From positions 62,001 through 126,000 of the forward strand of contig NZ_JAHDTF010000033.1 of assembly GCF_018531465.1 (NCBI RefSeq): a DNA stretch of 64,000 bases. The letters are read 5' to 3'. This DNA is from Sphaerisporangium fuscum (GTDB taxonomy: Bacteria > Actinomycetota > Actinomycetes > Streptosporangiales > Streptosporangiaceae). Shown here piece after piece: positions 26,590-34,917 of the stretch. The translations under genes were made by a program, and so were the position numbers. The notes below the pieces were generated by a model. It searched no databases, was not told where the DNA came from, and worked only from the letters and a program-made list of their open reading frames with translations. How positions within the stretch are numbered: position 1 is the first letter of the stretch; each line of letters opens with the position of its first letter.

Positions 26590-29490
26590 ATGCTTGCAGA
26601 CATGGTGGGTCGGATGGTGAGTCCCGTATTCGTGGGACGCGAAGCCGAACTGGGAACACTGTCCGAGGCATTCGAAGAGGCACGCAAGCAGGCCGCGTCG
26701 GCGGTCCTCATCGGCGGCGAGGCGGGCGGCGGCAAGACGCGCCTGGTGACCCGCTTCGCCGAACAGGCCGCGTCGGCCGGCGCGCACGTGCTCATGGGCG
26801 GATGCGTCGAGCTGTCCACCGAAGGCCTCGCCTACGCCCCGTTCACCGCGGCCCTGCGCCAGCTCGTCAAGGAGATGGGCGCCCCCGACGTGGCCGCCCT
26901 GCTGCCCGAGGGCGGCGACCGCGACCTCGCCAGGCTGCTGCCCGAGTTCGGCGAGCCGAGCGGCGACAAGGAGACCGAGACCGGCCGGGCCCGCCTGTTC
27001 GAGCAGTTCCTCACGCTGCTGGAGCGCCTCGCCGAGCGGCGCCCGGTGATCCTCGTGATCGAGGACATCCATTGGGCCGACCGCTCCAGCCGCGACCTGA
27101 TCGCCTTCCTCAGCCGTAACCTCAAGGACGCCCCCGTCCTGCTGGTCATGACGTACCGCTCCGACGAACTGCACCGCCAGCACCCGCTCCGGCCGGTGCT
27201 CGCCGAGCTCGGCCGGGTCGAGGGCGTCGCACGGATCGACCTGCCCCGCCTCACCGAGGAGGAGGTGGCGGCGCAGATGGCCGGGATACGTGGGGACGTC
27301 CCCGAATGGTCGCTGGTGAAGAGCGTCTACCGGCGCAGCGAAGGCATCCCCCTTTTCGTCGAGGCCCTGATGGAGTGCGGGGACGCCTGCAGCCTCCCCG
27401 AGTCGCTCCAGGACCTGATCATCGCCTCGGTCGAGCGGCTCCCCGAGGAGACCCAGCGCGTCCTGCGCATCGCGGCGGCCGGCGGCAACCGCGTCGGGCA
27501 CGAACTCCTCGCCGCGGTCACCGACCTGTCCGACCTGGACCTGGAGGCCGCCCTGCGGCCCGCCATCGCCGGCAACGTCATCCAGGTCGCCGACGGACGG
27601 GCGTACGCCTTCCGGCACTCCCTGATCCGCGAGGCCGTGCACGACGAGATGCTGCCCGGCGAGCACAACCGCATCCACGCCCGGTTCGCCGAGGAGATCG
27701 ACCGCGACCGCAGGCTCGTGCCGCCCGGGCGGGCGGCCATCGAGATCGCGCACCACTGGTACTCCGCGCGGGACAACCTCTGGGCGCTCGTCTCCGCCTG
27801 GGAGGCGGCGGGCAAGGCGCACGCCGCCTTCGCCTACACCGAGCAGATCCAGCTGCTCGAACGGGTGCTCTCCCTCTGGGACCGGGTCCCGGACGCCGCC
27901 GAACGCATCGGCGTGTCCCACACCACCCTCCTGGAACTCGCCTCCGAGGCCGCCGCGATCACCGGTGAGCCCGACCGCGGCCTGAAGTACGTCAAGGGCG
28001 CCCTGGCCGAACTGGACGAGGCCGCCGAGCCGGAGCGCGTCGCCAACCTGCTCGTCCGCCGGAGCCAATTCAAGATCGACAAGGGGCGGTCGGACGCCGC
28101 CGACCACCTGAGGTACGCCGAGCGGCTGGTCCGGACACCGAGCGCCGCCCGCGTCCGGGTCCTGTCCAGGCTCGGCTCGTACCTCATGTTCACCCACGAG
28201 ACGCAGGAAGGCGCCGCGCTCACCCGGGAGGCGCTCGGCATCGCCCGCGACCTCGGCGACGAGTGCCTGGAAGCCGAGTTGCTGACCAACCTCGCGCTCG
28301 GGCAGTCGCTGGACGGCGACCTGGAGGCGGCGCTCCTCACCAACCAGCGCGCCATCGAGATCGGCGAGCGCCTCGAATCACCCCGCATCGTGCTCCGCGC
28401 CCTGGCCAACAACGTCGACGCCCTGAACAACCTCGGCCGCTCCGAAGAGGCCGTCGAACTCGCCCTGCGCGGCGAGGCCAAGGCGCGCAAGTACGGCCGG
28501 TACCGCGTCTCGGGCGCGTTCATCGCCAACAACCGGGCCGAGGCCCTGGAGGCCCTCGGCCGCTGGGACGAGGCCGTCGAGATCATCGAGCGCGCCCTCA
28601 CCATGGATCCGCTCCCGCGCACCCGCGGCTACCTGCTGCGTGTACGTGCGGACATCGCCGCCGGGCGCGGCGAGATCGACCTCCTGGCGGCCGTCCTCGC
28701 CGACATCGGCGGCATGCACGGCCAGCCGGACGAGTTCGCGCAGCGGTGGATGACCAACCTTCGCCTGAACGTCGAGCTGCACCTGCTGCGCGGGAATCCC
28801 GTCGAGGCGCTCCGCGCGGCCGAGCAACTGCTGTCGTCGCGCACCCCGCACTCCAGCAAGCCGATGCTGGGCTGGCGCAGCATGGCACTGATCCGCCTGG
28901 TGCACCAGGCGGCCGAATCCATCGCACCCGAGCTCTCCCGGCAGACGTGGGCCAAGGTGCAGGAGATGGTGGAGAGCCTGCCCGCCAAGGGGGCCGTCGC
29001 CGAGGCGTACCGGCTGATGTGCCGCGGCCGGTTCGACGAGGCGGCCGCCGCCTGGGAACGGCTCGGACGGCCGCACACCCGCGCCGTCTCCCTCACCGAA
29101 GCCGCCGCCGAGGCCGCGCAGTCGGGCGACCGGGACGGGGCGGCGTCCCGGCTGCGGGAGGCCTACCCCCTCGCCGCGGGGCTCGGCGCCAGGCCGCTGC
29201 TCACCACGATCGAGTCACTGGCCCGCCGCGTCGGAGCCGTCCTCACCGAGAGCCCCAAGGAGCCCGCGGGCGCTCTGAACGGCCACGTCACCGCGGCCGA
29301 GCTCACGCCGCGCGAGCTGGAAGTGCTCCGCCTGGTCGCCCTCGGCCGTTCGAACCGGGACATCGCCACCGAACTGTTCATCTCGGCCAAGACGGTGAGC
29401 GTGCACGTCTCCAACATCCTCGCCAAACTCCGCGTCTCCACCCGCGGCGAAGCCGCCGCCACCGCCCACCGCCTCTCCCTCCTCACCTGA
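26590..29490 (+). CDS. LuxR-family AAA ATPase transcriptional regulator (LAL type)
   Basis: A 966-residue regulator. It begins with the family lead-in VFVGREAELGTL, Walker A GGEAGGGKTRLV (about 42-53) and Walker B ILVIEDIHWADRS (about 154). The central part is TPR-like. The C-terminal LuxR helix-turn-helix (about 900-960) contains LTPRELEVLRLVALGRSNRD. Start choice is uncertain: 26590 or the in-frame ATG at 26614 (MVSPVFVGRE), neither with a clear ribosome site. It converges on murB with a 19-base gap. Target genes are unknown. Confidence 0.9.
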   Translation: MLADMVGRMVSPVFVGREAELGTLSEAFEEARKQAASAVLIGGEAGGGKTRLVTRFAEQAASAGAHVLMGGCVELSTEGLAYAPFTAALRQLVKEMGAPDVAALLPEGGDRDLARLLPEFGEPSGDKETETGRARLFEQFLTLLERLAERRPVILVIEDIHWADRSSRDLIAFLSRNLKDAPVLLVMTYRSDELHRQHPLRPVLAELGRVEGVARIDLPRLTEEEVAAQMAGIRGDVPEWSLVKSVYRRSEGIPLFVEALMECGDACSLPESLQDLIIASVERLPEETQRVLRIAAAGGNRVGHELLAAVTDLSDLDLEAALRPAIAGNVIQVADGRAYAFRHSLIREAVHDEMLPGEHNRIHARFAEEIDRDRRLVPPGRAAIEIAHHWYSARDNLWALVSAWEAAGKAHAAFAYTEQIQLLERVLSLWDRVPDAAERIGVSHTTLLELASEAAAITGEPDRGLKYVKGALAELDEAAEPERVANLLVRRSQFKIDKGRSDAADHLRYAERLVRTPSAARVRVLSRLGSYLMFTHETQEGAALTREALGIARDLGDECLEAELLTNLALGQSLDGDLEAALLTNQRAIEIGERLESPRIVLRALANNVDALNNLGRSEEAVELALRGEAKARKYGRYRVSGAFIANNRAEALEALGRWDEAVEIIERALTMDPLPRTRGYLLRVRADIAAGRGEIDLLAAVLADIGGMHGQPDEFAQRWMTNLRLNVELHLLRGNPVEALRAAEQLLSSRTPHSSKPMLGWRSMALIRLVHQAAESIAPELSRQTWAKVQEMVESLPAKGAVAEAYRLMCRGRFDEAAAAWERLGRPHTRAVSLTEAAAEAAQSGDRDGAASRLREAYPLAAGLGARPLLTTIESLARRVGAVLTESPKEPAGALNGHVTAAELTPRELEVLRLVALGRSNRDIATELFISAKTVSVHVSNILAKLRVSTRGEAAATAHRLSLLT

Positions 29491-29509
29491 CCCAGGCCCC
29501 CCTTCAGGG

Positions 29510-30643
29510 TCAGAGGGTGAGGCCGACCAGGACCGGCTCGTTGACGAGGGTCACGCCGAACTTGGCCTCCACGCCCTCCTTGACCTCTCTGGCCAGGGCC
29601 ATCAGCTCGGACGCCGTGGCCGCGCCGTCGGGCGGCGACGCCCAGCCCTGCTCGGCGGACCCGAAGCCCGGAGCCTCGGGGTCGGTCGGGAAGCCGGTGA
29701 CGTGGAGCCCGCCCGGGTTGGTCAGGGCGAGGGTGTGCTTGGTGGAGATGCGCGCCGGGCCGCGGCGGTATCCCTTGGGGAAGCCCGCGTGCTCGATGAG
29801 CCACGCCGCCGGCACCTTCACCGCGCCGCCCGGCATGTCCCACCGGGGGAACCCGGGAGCCCGGAGCTCCAGCTCGGCGGCCTGCTCCTCGCCCAGGACG
29901 GGATTGGTGAAGAACGACCCCGCGCTGCACGTGTCGGGGTCGGACGCGTCGAGCACCATGCCCTTGCCCCGGCGCAGGTCGAGCACGGCCCTGCGCGCCT
30001 CGTGCAGGCCGACCCGCTCGCCGATCTCCACACCGAGCTTCGCCGCCAGCTCCTTGTAGGCGACGGGCCCGGACCGATCGGACTTCTCCAGGGCGTACGT
30101 CACCGACAGCACCACGTAACGCGCGAGATCGGCCTTGAAGGCGCTGTGCCGGTAGGCGAAACCGCACTGCTCGGCGGAAAGGTCGAGCACCTCCCCCGCC
30201 CGCCGGTCGTACACCCGGACCCCGGTGACGGTCTGCGAGACGTCCTGCCCGTACGCCCCGACGTTCTGGATGGGCGTGGACCCCACGGAACCGGGAATGC
30301 CGGACAGGCACTCGATGCCTGACCAGCCCTCGGCCACCGCCCGGGCCACCAGGGCGTCCCAGTCCTCCCCCGCCCGAGCGGTCACCACGGCGCGGTTCCC
30401 GTCGTCGCGCACGTCGACCCCGCGCGAGGAGACCCGGATCACCAGGCCGTCGAAGCCGTCGTCGGAGATCACGAGGTTGCTCCCGCCGCCGAGCAGCAGC
30501 ACCGGCTCGCCGGCCCGGTCGGCCTCGGTCACCAGGTCGACGATCTCCTCGTCCGTCCCGGCCTCGACGAAGGCACGGGCGGCCCCGCCCACCCTCAACG
30601 TGGTGTACGGCGCGAGCCGTACCCCTGCCACACGCTCAGCCAT
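29510..30643 (-). CDS. murB: UDP-N-acetylenolpyruvoylglucosamine reductase MurB
   Basis: FAD/NADPH enzyme of peptidoglycan precursor synthesis making UDP-MurNAc. 377 residues. FAD-binding LLLGGGSNLVISDDGFDG (about 48-65), IPGSVGSTPIQNVGAYGQ (about 118-135), the catalytic Ser in CSAGSFFTNPV, and the C-terminal Glu in VNEPVLVG. Starts at 30643 after GGGGAAGG. Downstream of the glycosyltransferase, MaoC and rpmG genes, an order I remember from other actinobacteria. Confidence 0.97.
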   Translation of the reverse strand: MAERVAGVRLAPYTTLRVGGAARAFVEAGTDEEIVDLVTEADRAGEPVLLLGGGSNLVISDDGFDGLVIRVSSRGVDVRDDGNRAVVTARAGEDWDALVARAVAEGWSGIECLSGIPGSVGSTPIQNVGAYGQDVSQTVTGVRVYDRRAGEVLDLSAEQCGFAYRHSAFKADLARYVVLSVTYALEKSDRSGPVAYKELAAKLGVEIGERVGLHEARRAVLDLRRGKGMVLDASDPDTCSAGSFFTNPVLGEEQAAELELRAPGFPRWDMPGGAVKVPAAWLIEHAGFPKGYRRGPARISTKHTLALTNPGGLHVTGFPTDPEAPGFGSAEQGWASPPDGAATASELMALAREVKEGVEAKFGVTLVNEPVLVGLTL

Positions 30644-30726
30644 GCACCTTCCCCAGCCACGTACCGACGGGCGCCCGCGGCCGGGCACACCGCCCAACAG
30701 CCTAAACCGCTCCGCGAAGCCGCGGA

Positions 30727-31881
30727 TCAGCGGTGGGCGCCGGAGCGGAGCAGGCCGAGGACGCGCTCGTACGTGCGGCGGGACTCCCTGTCGCGGTAGC
30801 CGGGGTCGACGTCGTGGTAGCCGCGGTGCCGTTCCTGGTGGACGGGAAGCCCGACGTCGGGCACGACGACCTTGCCGGGCAGCGTGAGCGAGAACTCCAG
30901 GTCGGCGTTGCGGTAGTACCGCGCCTTCTCCGGGAACCCGCCCACGCGCAGCGCCGCCTCGCGGCGGACGGCGAGGAGGTACCCCAGCAGGCCCCGCACC
31001 TCGCCAGGCCCGGCCTCGTGCCAGTCGCGGCCGTCCTCGTCCGGCTCGACGCCCTTCCATCCGGCGGCCACCACGTCGCCGGTGAGAGCGGCGGCCAGCG
31101 GCGTGATCGCGTCGCCGTCGAGGACGGTCGAGGTCTCCATGACGACGTGCACGTCAGCGGAGTCCAGTTCGAGTAGTTTGTTGCGGCTCGCGCCCCACCC
31201 GGCCGTGCCGCCCCGCCAGTGCGGCGTCTCGGCGACGTGCCAGGCCTCGACGCGCTCGGGGTGCCGCTGCGCCAGCTCGTGCAGGACCACACCCGCGCCG
31301 TCGACATCGCCCAGGTCGAGCGCCATGATCTTGGCGTCGGTGTGCGTGATCAACGCGTCGAGGCACTTGCGCAGGTCGGCCGGGTGGCCGTCGACGAGCA
31401 GGGCGACCGTCACGACCGTCGAGGCGACCTCGTCGTGGCTCTGGGCGGTCGCGGCGGCGCTGATCGCCTCGTCCAGTCGGGACGCCGACAGAGTGGAGTC
31501 CCACAGCACCTGTGCGGCGACGATGTTCTCGGTGCCCGTCTCGGCCTCGGTGTCCTCGCCGAGCCCCGGAGTCTTCGCCGCGCCCCCGGCCGCCAGCCTC
31601 CGGCCTCCGGGGTGCCGCGCCTGGACCGCCTCGGCGGCGGCCTCAGGTTTTCCGCGGTCGTCCGTGGAGGCCCCGCCCGACGCCGGGATGGCGGCGACCG
31701 TGGGCCAGACCTTGAACGGCGGCTTCGGAACCAGCTGGAACCCCTCGACTGCGTCGTGGACCAGCCAGCCCGCGCCCTCTATCTCCTGCCTGAGCACGTC
31801 GGCCGTGTCGAAGTCGTGTTCGGCCCTGGCCTTGGCCCGTTGCTCGGCGAGTCCGTATACGTGGTTCGGTGGCTCGTTCAC
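30727..31881 (-). CDS. Glycosyltransferase-like protein with CysRS C-terminal-like head
   Basis: A 384-residue fusion. Residues 8-55 (LAEQRAKARAEHDFDTADVL, then GWLVHDAVEGFQLVPKPP) look like the C-terminal anticodon-side helices of cysteinyl-tRNA synthetase/MshC. After a variable linker (about 60-150), residues 155-380 resemble a GT-A family 2 glycosyltransferase core: VTVALLVDGHPADLRKCLDA, GASRNKLLELDSADVHVVME, VRREAALRVGGFPE. The GTG start at 31881 has a weak ribosome site. It lies between murB and the MaoC pair on the same strand. Enzyme activity and acceptor unknown. Confidence 0.75.
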   Translation of the reverse strand: MNEPPNHVYGLAEQRAKARAEHDFDTADVLRQEIEGAGWLVHDAVEGFQLVPKPPFKVWPTVAAIPASGGASTDDRGKPEAAAEAVQARHPGGRRLAAGGAAKTPGLGEDTEAETGTENIVAAQVLWDSTLSASRLDEAISAAATAQSHDEVASTVVTVALLVDGHPADLRKCLDALITHTDAKIMALDLGDVDGAGVVLHELAQRHPERVEAWHVAETPHWRGGTAGWGASRNKLLELDSADVHVVMETSTVLDGDAITPLAAALTGDVVAAGWKGVEPDEDGRDWHEAGPGEVRGLLGYLLAVRREAALRVGGFPEKARYYRNADLEFSLTLPGKVVVPDVGLPVHQERHRGYHDVDPGYRDRESRRTYERVLGLLRSGAHR

Positions 31882-31950
31882 GCTCGCCCATTACCCAGCT
31901 CGGGCCGAAGCATTCGCGCCCGCCGGTCAAGGACGGCCGTATGCGAACCC

Positions 31951-32379
31951 TCAGGCCAGGCGCACGGTGGCGCGGGCCCGGGAGAGCACCCGGGCGTCCC
32001 CCGACCTGGCCGTGAGCGAGAGGACCACCCGGTTGTCGTCGAGCTTCTCCTGCACGACGCCGCTCACGGTGATCACCGCGCCCTCGTCGTTGTCGGGGAC
32101 GACCACCATGGAGGAGAACCGGACGCCGAAGTCGACGACCGCGCCCGGGTCGCCCGCCCAGTCGGTCACGAAGCGGCCGGCCTCGGCCATGGTGTACATG
32201 CCGTGCGCGATGACGTCGGGCAGGCCGACGGCCTTGGCGTACCGCTCGTTCCAGTGGATGGGGTTGAAGTCGCCCGAGGCGCCGGCGTACATCACGAGGT
32301 CGACGCGGTGGACGGGGTAGTCGACGGCCGGGATCTCCTGCCCGACCTCGACCTCGTCGTACTTCACGGTCGCGGTCAT
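31951..32379 (-). CDS. MaoC-like dehydratase (HadB-type)
   Basis: Hot-dog fold hydratase of 142 residues. The R-specific hydratase motif is present as YAGASGDFNPIHWNERYAKA (about 31-50) with the catalytic Asp and His, and HGMYTMAEAGR. Together with the upstream gene it matches the HadA/HadB subunits of the (3R)-hydroxyacyl-ACP dehydratase. Starts 3 bases after its partner stops. Located beside rpmG, as in mycobacteria and other actinobacteria. Confidence 0.9.
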   Translation of the reverse strand: MTATVKYDEVEVGQEIPAVDYPVHRVDLVMYAGASGDFNPIHWNERYAKAVGLPDVIAHGMYTMAEAGRFVTDWAGDPGAVVDFGVRFSSMVVVPDNDEGAVITVSGVVQEKLDDNRVVLSLTARSGDARVLSRARATVRLA

Positions 32380-32382
32380 CGG

Positions 32383-32832
32383 TTACGCCGCCCCTCCGCG
32401 CTCGATGATGATGTTGTAGGTCCTGCAGACCGGCTCGCCCGCGAGGGTCGTCACCTCGCTGGTGACCGTGAGCAGCTCGTTGCGGCCGACGCTGCGGATC
32501 TCGCTGATCGTCGAGGTGCACAGCAGCTCGTCGCCGGCGTAGATCGGGCGGGTGTACTCGAAACGCTGCTCGCCGTGGACCACCATCGAGAAGTCGAGGT
32601 TGAGCTCGGGGTCGGCGAGCGCCTCGCCGGCGCCGGAGAGGCTGAACACGATGGGGAAGGTCGGCGGGGCGACGACGTCGGGGTGCCCGGCGGCCCTGGC
32701 GGCCTCCCGGTCGCGGTAGATCGGGTTGTGGTCACCGATCGCGGCCGCGAACTCCTTGATCTTGACGCGGCTCACCTCGTACGGGGTGGACGACGGATAC
32801 GTCCGCCCCACGAAATCACGGTTCAAAGCCAT
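32383..32832 (-). CDS. MaoC-like N-terminal dehydratase subunit (HadA-type, FAS1-like)
   Basis: A 149-residue hot-dog protein starting MALNRDFVGRTYPSSTPYEV at 32832. FAAAIGDHNPIYRDREAARA is the degenerate hydratase loop and PTFPIVFSL the conserved central helix. Such FAS1-like subunits bind the acyl chain while the partner supplies catalysis. First of two overlapping-spaced MaoC genes; downstream of rpmG, from which it is separated by a hairpin. Confidence 0.9.
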   Translation of the reverse strand: MALNRDFVGRTYPSSTPYEVSRVKIKEFAAAIGDHNPIYRDREAARAAGHPDVVAPPTFPIVFSLSGAGEALADPELNLDFSMVVHGEQRFEYTRPIYAGDELLCTSTISEIRSVGRNELLTVTSEVTTLAGEPVCRTYNIIIERGGAA

Positions 32833-32937
32833 CGTGCCGGTGCCCTTTCGCGACGCGGGAGCTGATGAGCCGACGGTAACAGAACAACATTCGGCAGTGC
32901 TGCGGGGCCCGCCGACGCAGGGCCCCGGACGCGACAA

Positions 32938-32966
32938 ACCGGCGCTCTCTCCAGGAGAACGCCGGT
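32938..32966 (-). terminator. Terminator after rpmG
   Basis: ACCGGCG / CGCCGGT arms with further inner pairing (TCTC with GAGA). On the minus strand the stem is followed by TTTGTCG. A second hairpin (GGGGCCC / GGGCCCC) lies 15 bases further on. Confidence 0.55.
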
Positions 32967-33123
32967 GGTGTCGATGCCAGGTTTGCGGTACCGCGAGGCG
33001 ATGGCGGATGCGCGCCCGAGGACGTACCCCCCGCACGCCGGGCGCCTGCCCTCAGCACGTCGCGGCGGCCCGGCCCCGATCACTCGGCGGCGGTCGGCCG
33101 GCGCGAGCGGTGCCTGCTCAGCG

Positions 33124-33288
33124 TCAGCGCGTCTCGCGGTGGGGACGGTGGCACTTGCAGTTGGGGCAGTACTTCTTCAGCTCAAGCCGGTCCGGGTCGT
33201 TGCGCCGGTTCTTCCGCGTGATGTAGTTGCGGTGCTTGCACTCCTGGCAGGCCAGCGTGATCTTCGGCCTAACGTCGGTGGCAGCCAC
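33124..33288 (-). CDS. rpmG: 50S ribosomal protein L33
   Basis: 54 residues from the GTG at 33288: it begins VAATDVRPKITLACQECKHR and ends CPNCKCHRPHRETR. This is the zinc-ribbon form, with two CxxC pairs (CQEC and CPNC), not the Cys-free form induced under zinc limitation. It lies next to tRNA-Met and tRNA-Thr on the same strand and upstream of the MaoC pair, a conserved actinobacterial core neighbourhood. Confidence 0.95.
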   Translation of the reverse strand: MAATDVRPKITLACQECKHRNYITRKNRRNDPDRLELKKYCPNCKCHRPHRETR

Positions 33289-33367
33289 GTGGGAGTGCCT
33301 TTCTACGTTTGGGACACATGGACAACCCGAACCCGGCCCTCCTTGTGGGGAGGACCCGGCAGGGTAG

Positions 33368-33441
33368 TAGCGGAGGCCGGACTTGAACCGGCGACACAGC
33401 GATTATGAGCCGCTTGCTCTGCCTGACTGAGCTACTCCGCC
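33368..33441 (-). tRNA. tRNA-Met (CAT)
   Basis: 74-nt cloverleaf on the minus strand: acceptor GGCGGAG / CTCCGCT, anticodon loop CTCATAA, T arm CCGGTTCAAGTCCGG, discriminator A. The 3' CCA is not encoded. G1-T72 pairing and the lack of the initiator C1-A72 mismatch fit an elongator tRNA. Confidence 0.93.
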
Positions 33442-33660
33442 TCGGGGGCCGGCGAACTCGACCGGCCTCGAAAGGATACCCGACCTGTCGGACGATCGCG
33501 CATGCCCGTTCGCATGCCCGATCGGGACCAGGTGCTCCAAGTATGCCTGACCGCTGGGCCCTCGCACTTCCCCTATTTCAGGCGGACCATTGAGCATCGG
33601 ATATCCACCCAAGCGAAAAGCCCCACCTCGGAATCCCGAGAGAGGGCGTTCACGCTTTCG

Positions 33661-33733
33661 AGCCCCTTTACGGAATCGAACCGTAGACCTTCTCCTTACC
33701 ATGGAGACGCTCTGCCGACTGAGCTAAAGGGGC
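33661..33733 (-). tRNA. tRNA-Thr (GGT)
   Basis: 73-nt cloverleaf on the minus strand: acceptor GCCCCTT / AAGGGGC, anticodon stem TCTCC / GGAGA with loop ATGGTAA, T arm with GGTTCGATTCC. No encoded CCA. Precedes tRNA-Met and rpmG in the same direction. Confidence 0.93.
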
Positions 33734-33864
33734 CTGCCCTGGCAGTGGCTCCCGGTCTCCCGGTCGCCCCCTGCGGACAGGTGTAACCATACACGGACCA
33801 CGCGACCGATGCGAATCAGAACTCCCGGGCAGGTCCCACCCTGGCGGGGGCCTCCGGCGGCCCT

Positions 33865-34077
33865 CTAACGCACCGCCTCCTGACGCCGGCGCGCCATGCC
33901 GAAGGGAAGCGTCACCACCTCGCACAGGTCCGCGAGGTCCACGAAGCGGCGCAGCTCCTCGACGCTGAAGCAGTCGGCGACGACCTCGCCGTACCGCCGG
34001 AGACGGAGCACCTGCCGCCCGCCGTTCGTCGCGGCCGTGATCTCGTAACCGTCCGGCCCCACCCACCGCGTCTCCAT
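33865..34077 (-). CDS. Hypothetical protein (70 aa)
   Basis: Small protein METRWVGPDG..., predicted alpha/beta with four short strands then two helices (VEELRRFVDLADLCEVV). G/C-ending codons match neighbouring real genes. A GGGCGG precedes the ATG at 34077. No named family recognised. Stands alone upstream of tRNA-Thr. Confidence 0.6.
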   Translation of the reverse strand: METRWVGPDGYEITAATNGGRQVLRLRRYGEVVADCFSVEELRRFVDLADLCEVVTLPFGMARRRQEAVR

Positions 34078-34266
34078 AGCCGCCCAGAGTATTCCTAATC
34101 ACCACCTGTTTCAGAAGGGACTCCGATCCCATATCCATCAGGTATCCCGGCACGTCACCGGCCTCCCGCAGGCCTCGGCGGACCCTAAGTCGCCCGCAAG
34201 AAAGCGACAAGTACCCCCTCGGATGCTGGCAGCGACACGTCTCGGACCCACCGCAAGGAGCACACG

Positions 34267-34917
34267 ATGACCAGCACTCCGGACACCCTGGGGTTCCGTA
34301 TCGCTCACCGGGCCATGCGAGGGGACACCCGGCGCCTCGCGGCCGTGACGGCGGAGATCGCCGCCGGACGGCAGACCTGCGACCGGACGAGGGCCGCGGC
34401 CATCTCCGACTTCGTGGCCAAGCTCTGCGCGAGCGTCCACCACCACCACACCGTGGAGGACGAGGTGCTCTGGCCGCTCCTGGAGCGCTCGGCGGGTGCG
34501 GCGGTCGACCTCTCCGACCTGTCCGACGACCACTCCGAGCTCGTCCCCCTGCTGGAGGAGGCCCGCCGGGCCGCCCACGCCTTCGCCACCGGCCCCTCGC
34601 CGGCCGGACGGCTCGCCACCGTGCTCGCTACCCTCGCCGACCTCCTCGACGAGCACATCCAGGAGGAGGAACGGACGATCTTCCCGATCATCCGGACGTA
34701 CGTCTCCGCCGCCGACTGGCGGATGGTCGAGAACGAGGCCCGCAAGGGCGGGAACATCGCCTTCGAGCTGCCGCGCATCGGCGAGTACGCCCGGCCCGAG
34801 GAGATGGCTCAGCTGCGCGAACTCGCCGGCCCGGTGCTCTCCCTCATGCTGGCGCTCACGCGGGGCCCCCACCGGCGCCGCCGTCGCCTCATCTTCGGGC
34901 CGCTCGCGGAGGTCTGA
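34267..34917 (+). CDS. Hemerythrin HHE-domain protein
   Basis: A 216-residue four-helix protein. Metal-ligand pattern: HHHHTVEDEVLWPLLE (about 58-73), DDHSELVPLLEEA (about 88-100), and DEHIQEEERTIFP (about 127-139). This is a diiron, oxygen/NO-sensing fold. The start at 34267 has a CAAGGAGCACACG site. C-terminal Arg-rich tail. Its 3' end overlaps the end of the AfsR-like gene by 29 bases, tail to tail. Confidence 0.88.
   Translation: MTSTPDTLGFRIAHRAMRGDTRRLAAVTAEIAAGRQTCDRTRAAAISDFVAKLCASVHHHHTVEDEVLWPLLERSAGAAVDLSDLSDDHSELVPLLEEARRAAHAFATGPSPAGRLATVLATLADLLDEHIQEEERTIFPIIRTYVSAADWRMVENEARKGGNIAFELPRIGEYARPEEMAQLRELAGPVLSLMLALTRGPHRRRRRLIFGPLAEV

Noticed and set aside
26838..29490. Duplication of the first LuxR regulator
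   Set aside because: Same architecture as 6787-9585, but motifs and lengths differ throughout, so they are family members and not a recent copy.
33300..33360. Attenuator or riboswitch before rpmG
   Set aside because: The stretch is short, and no conserved stem or riboswitch core was seen.
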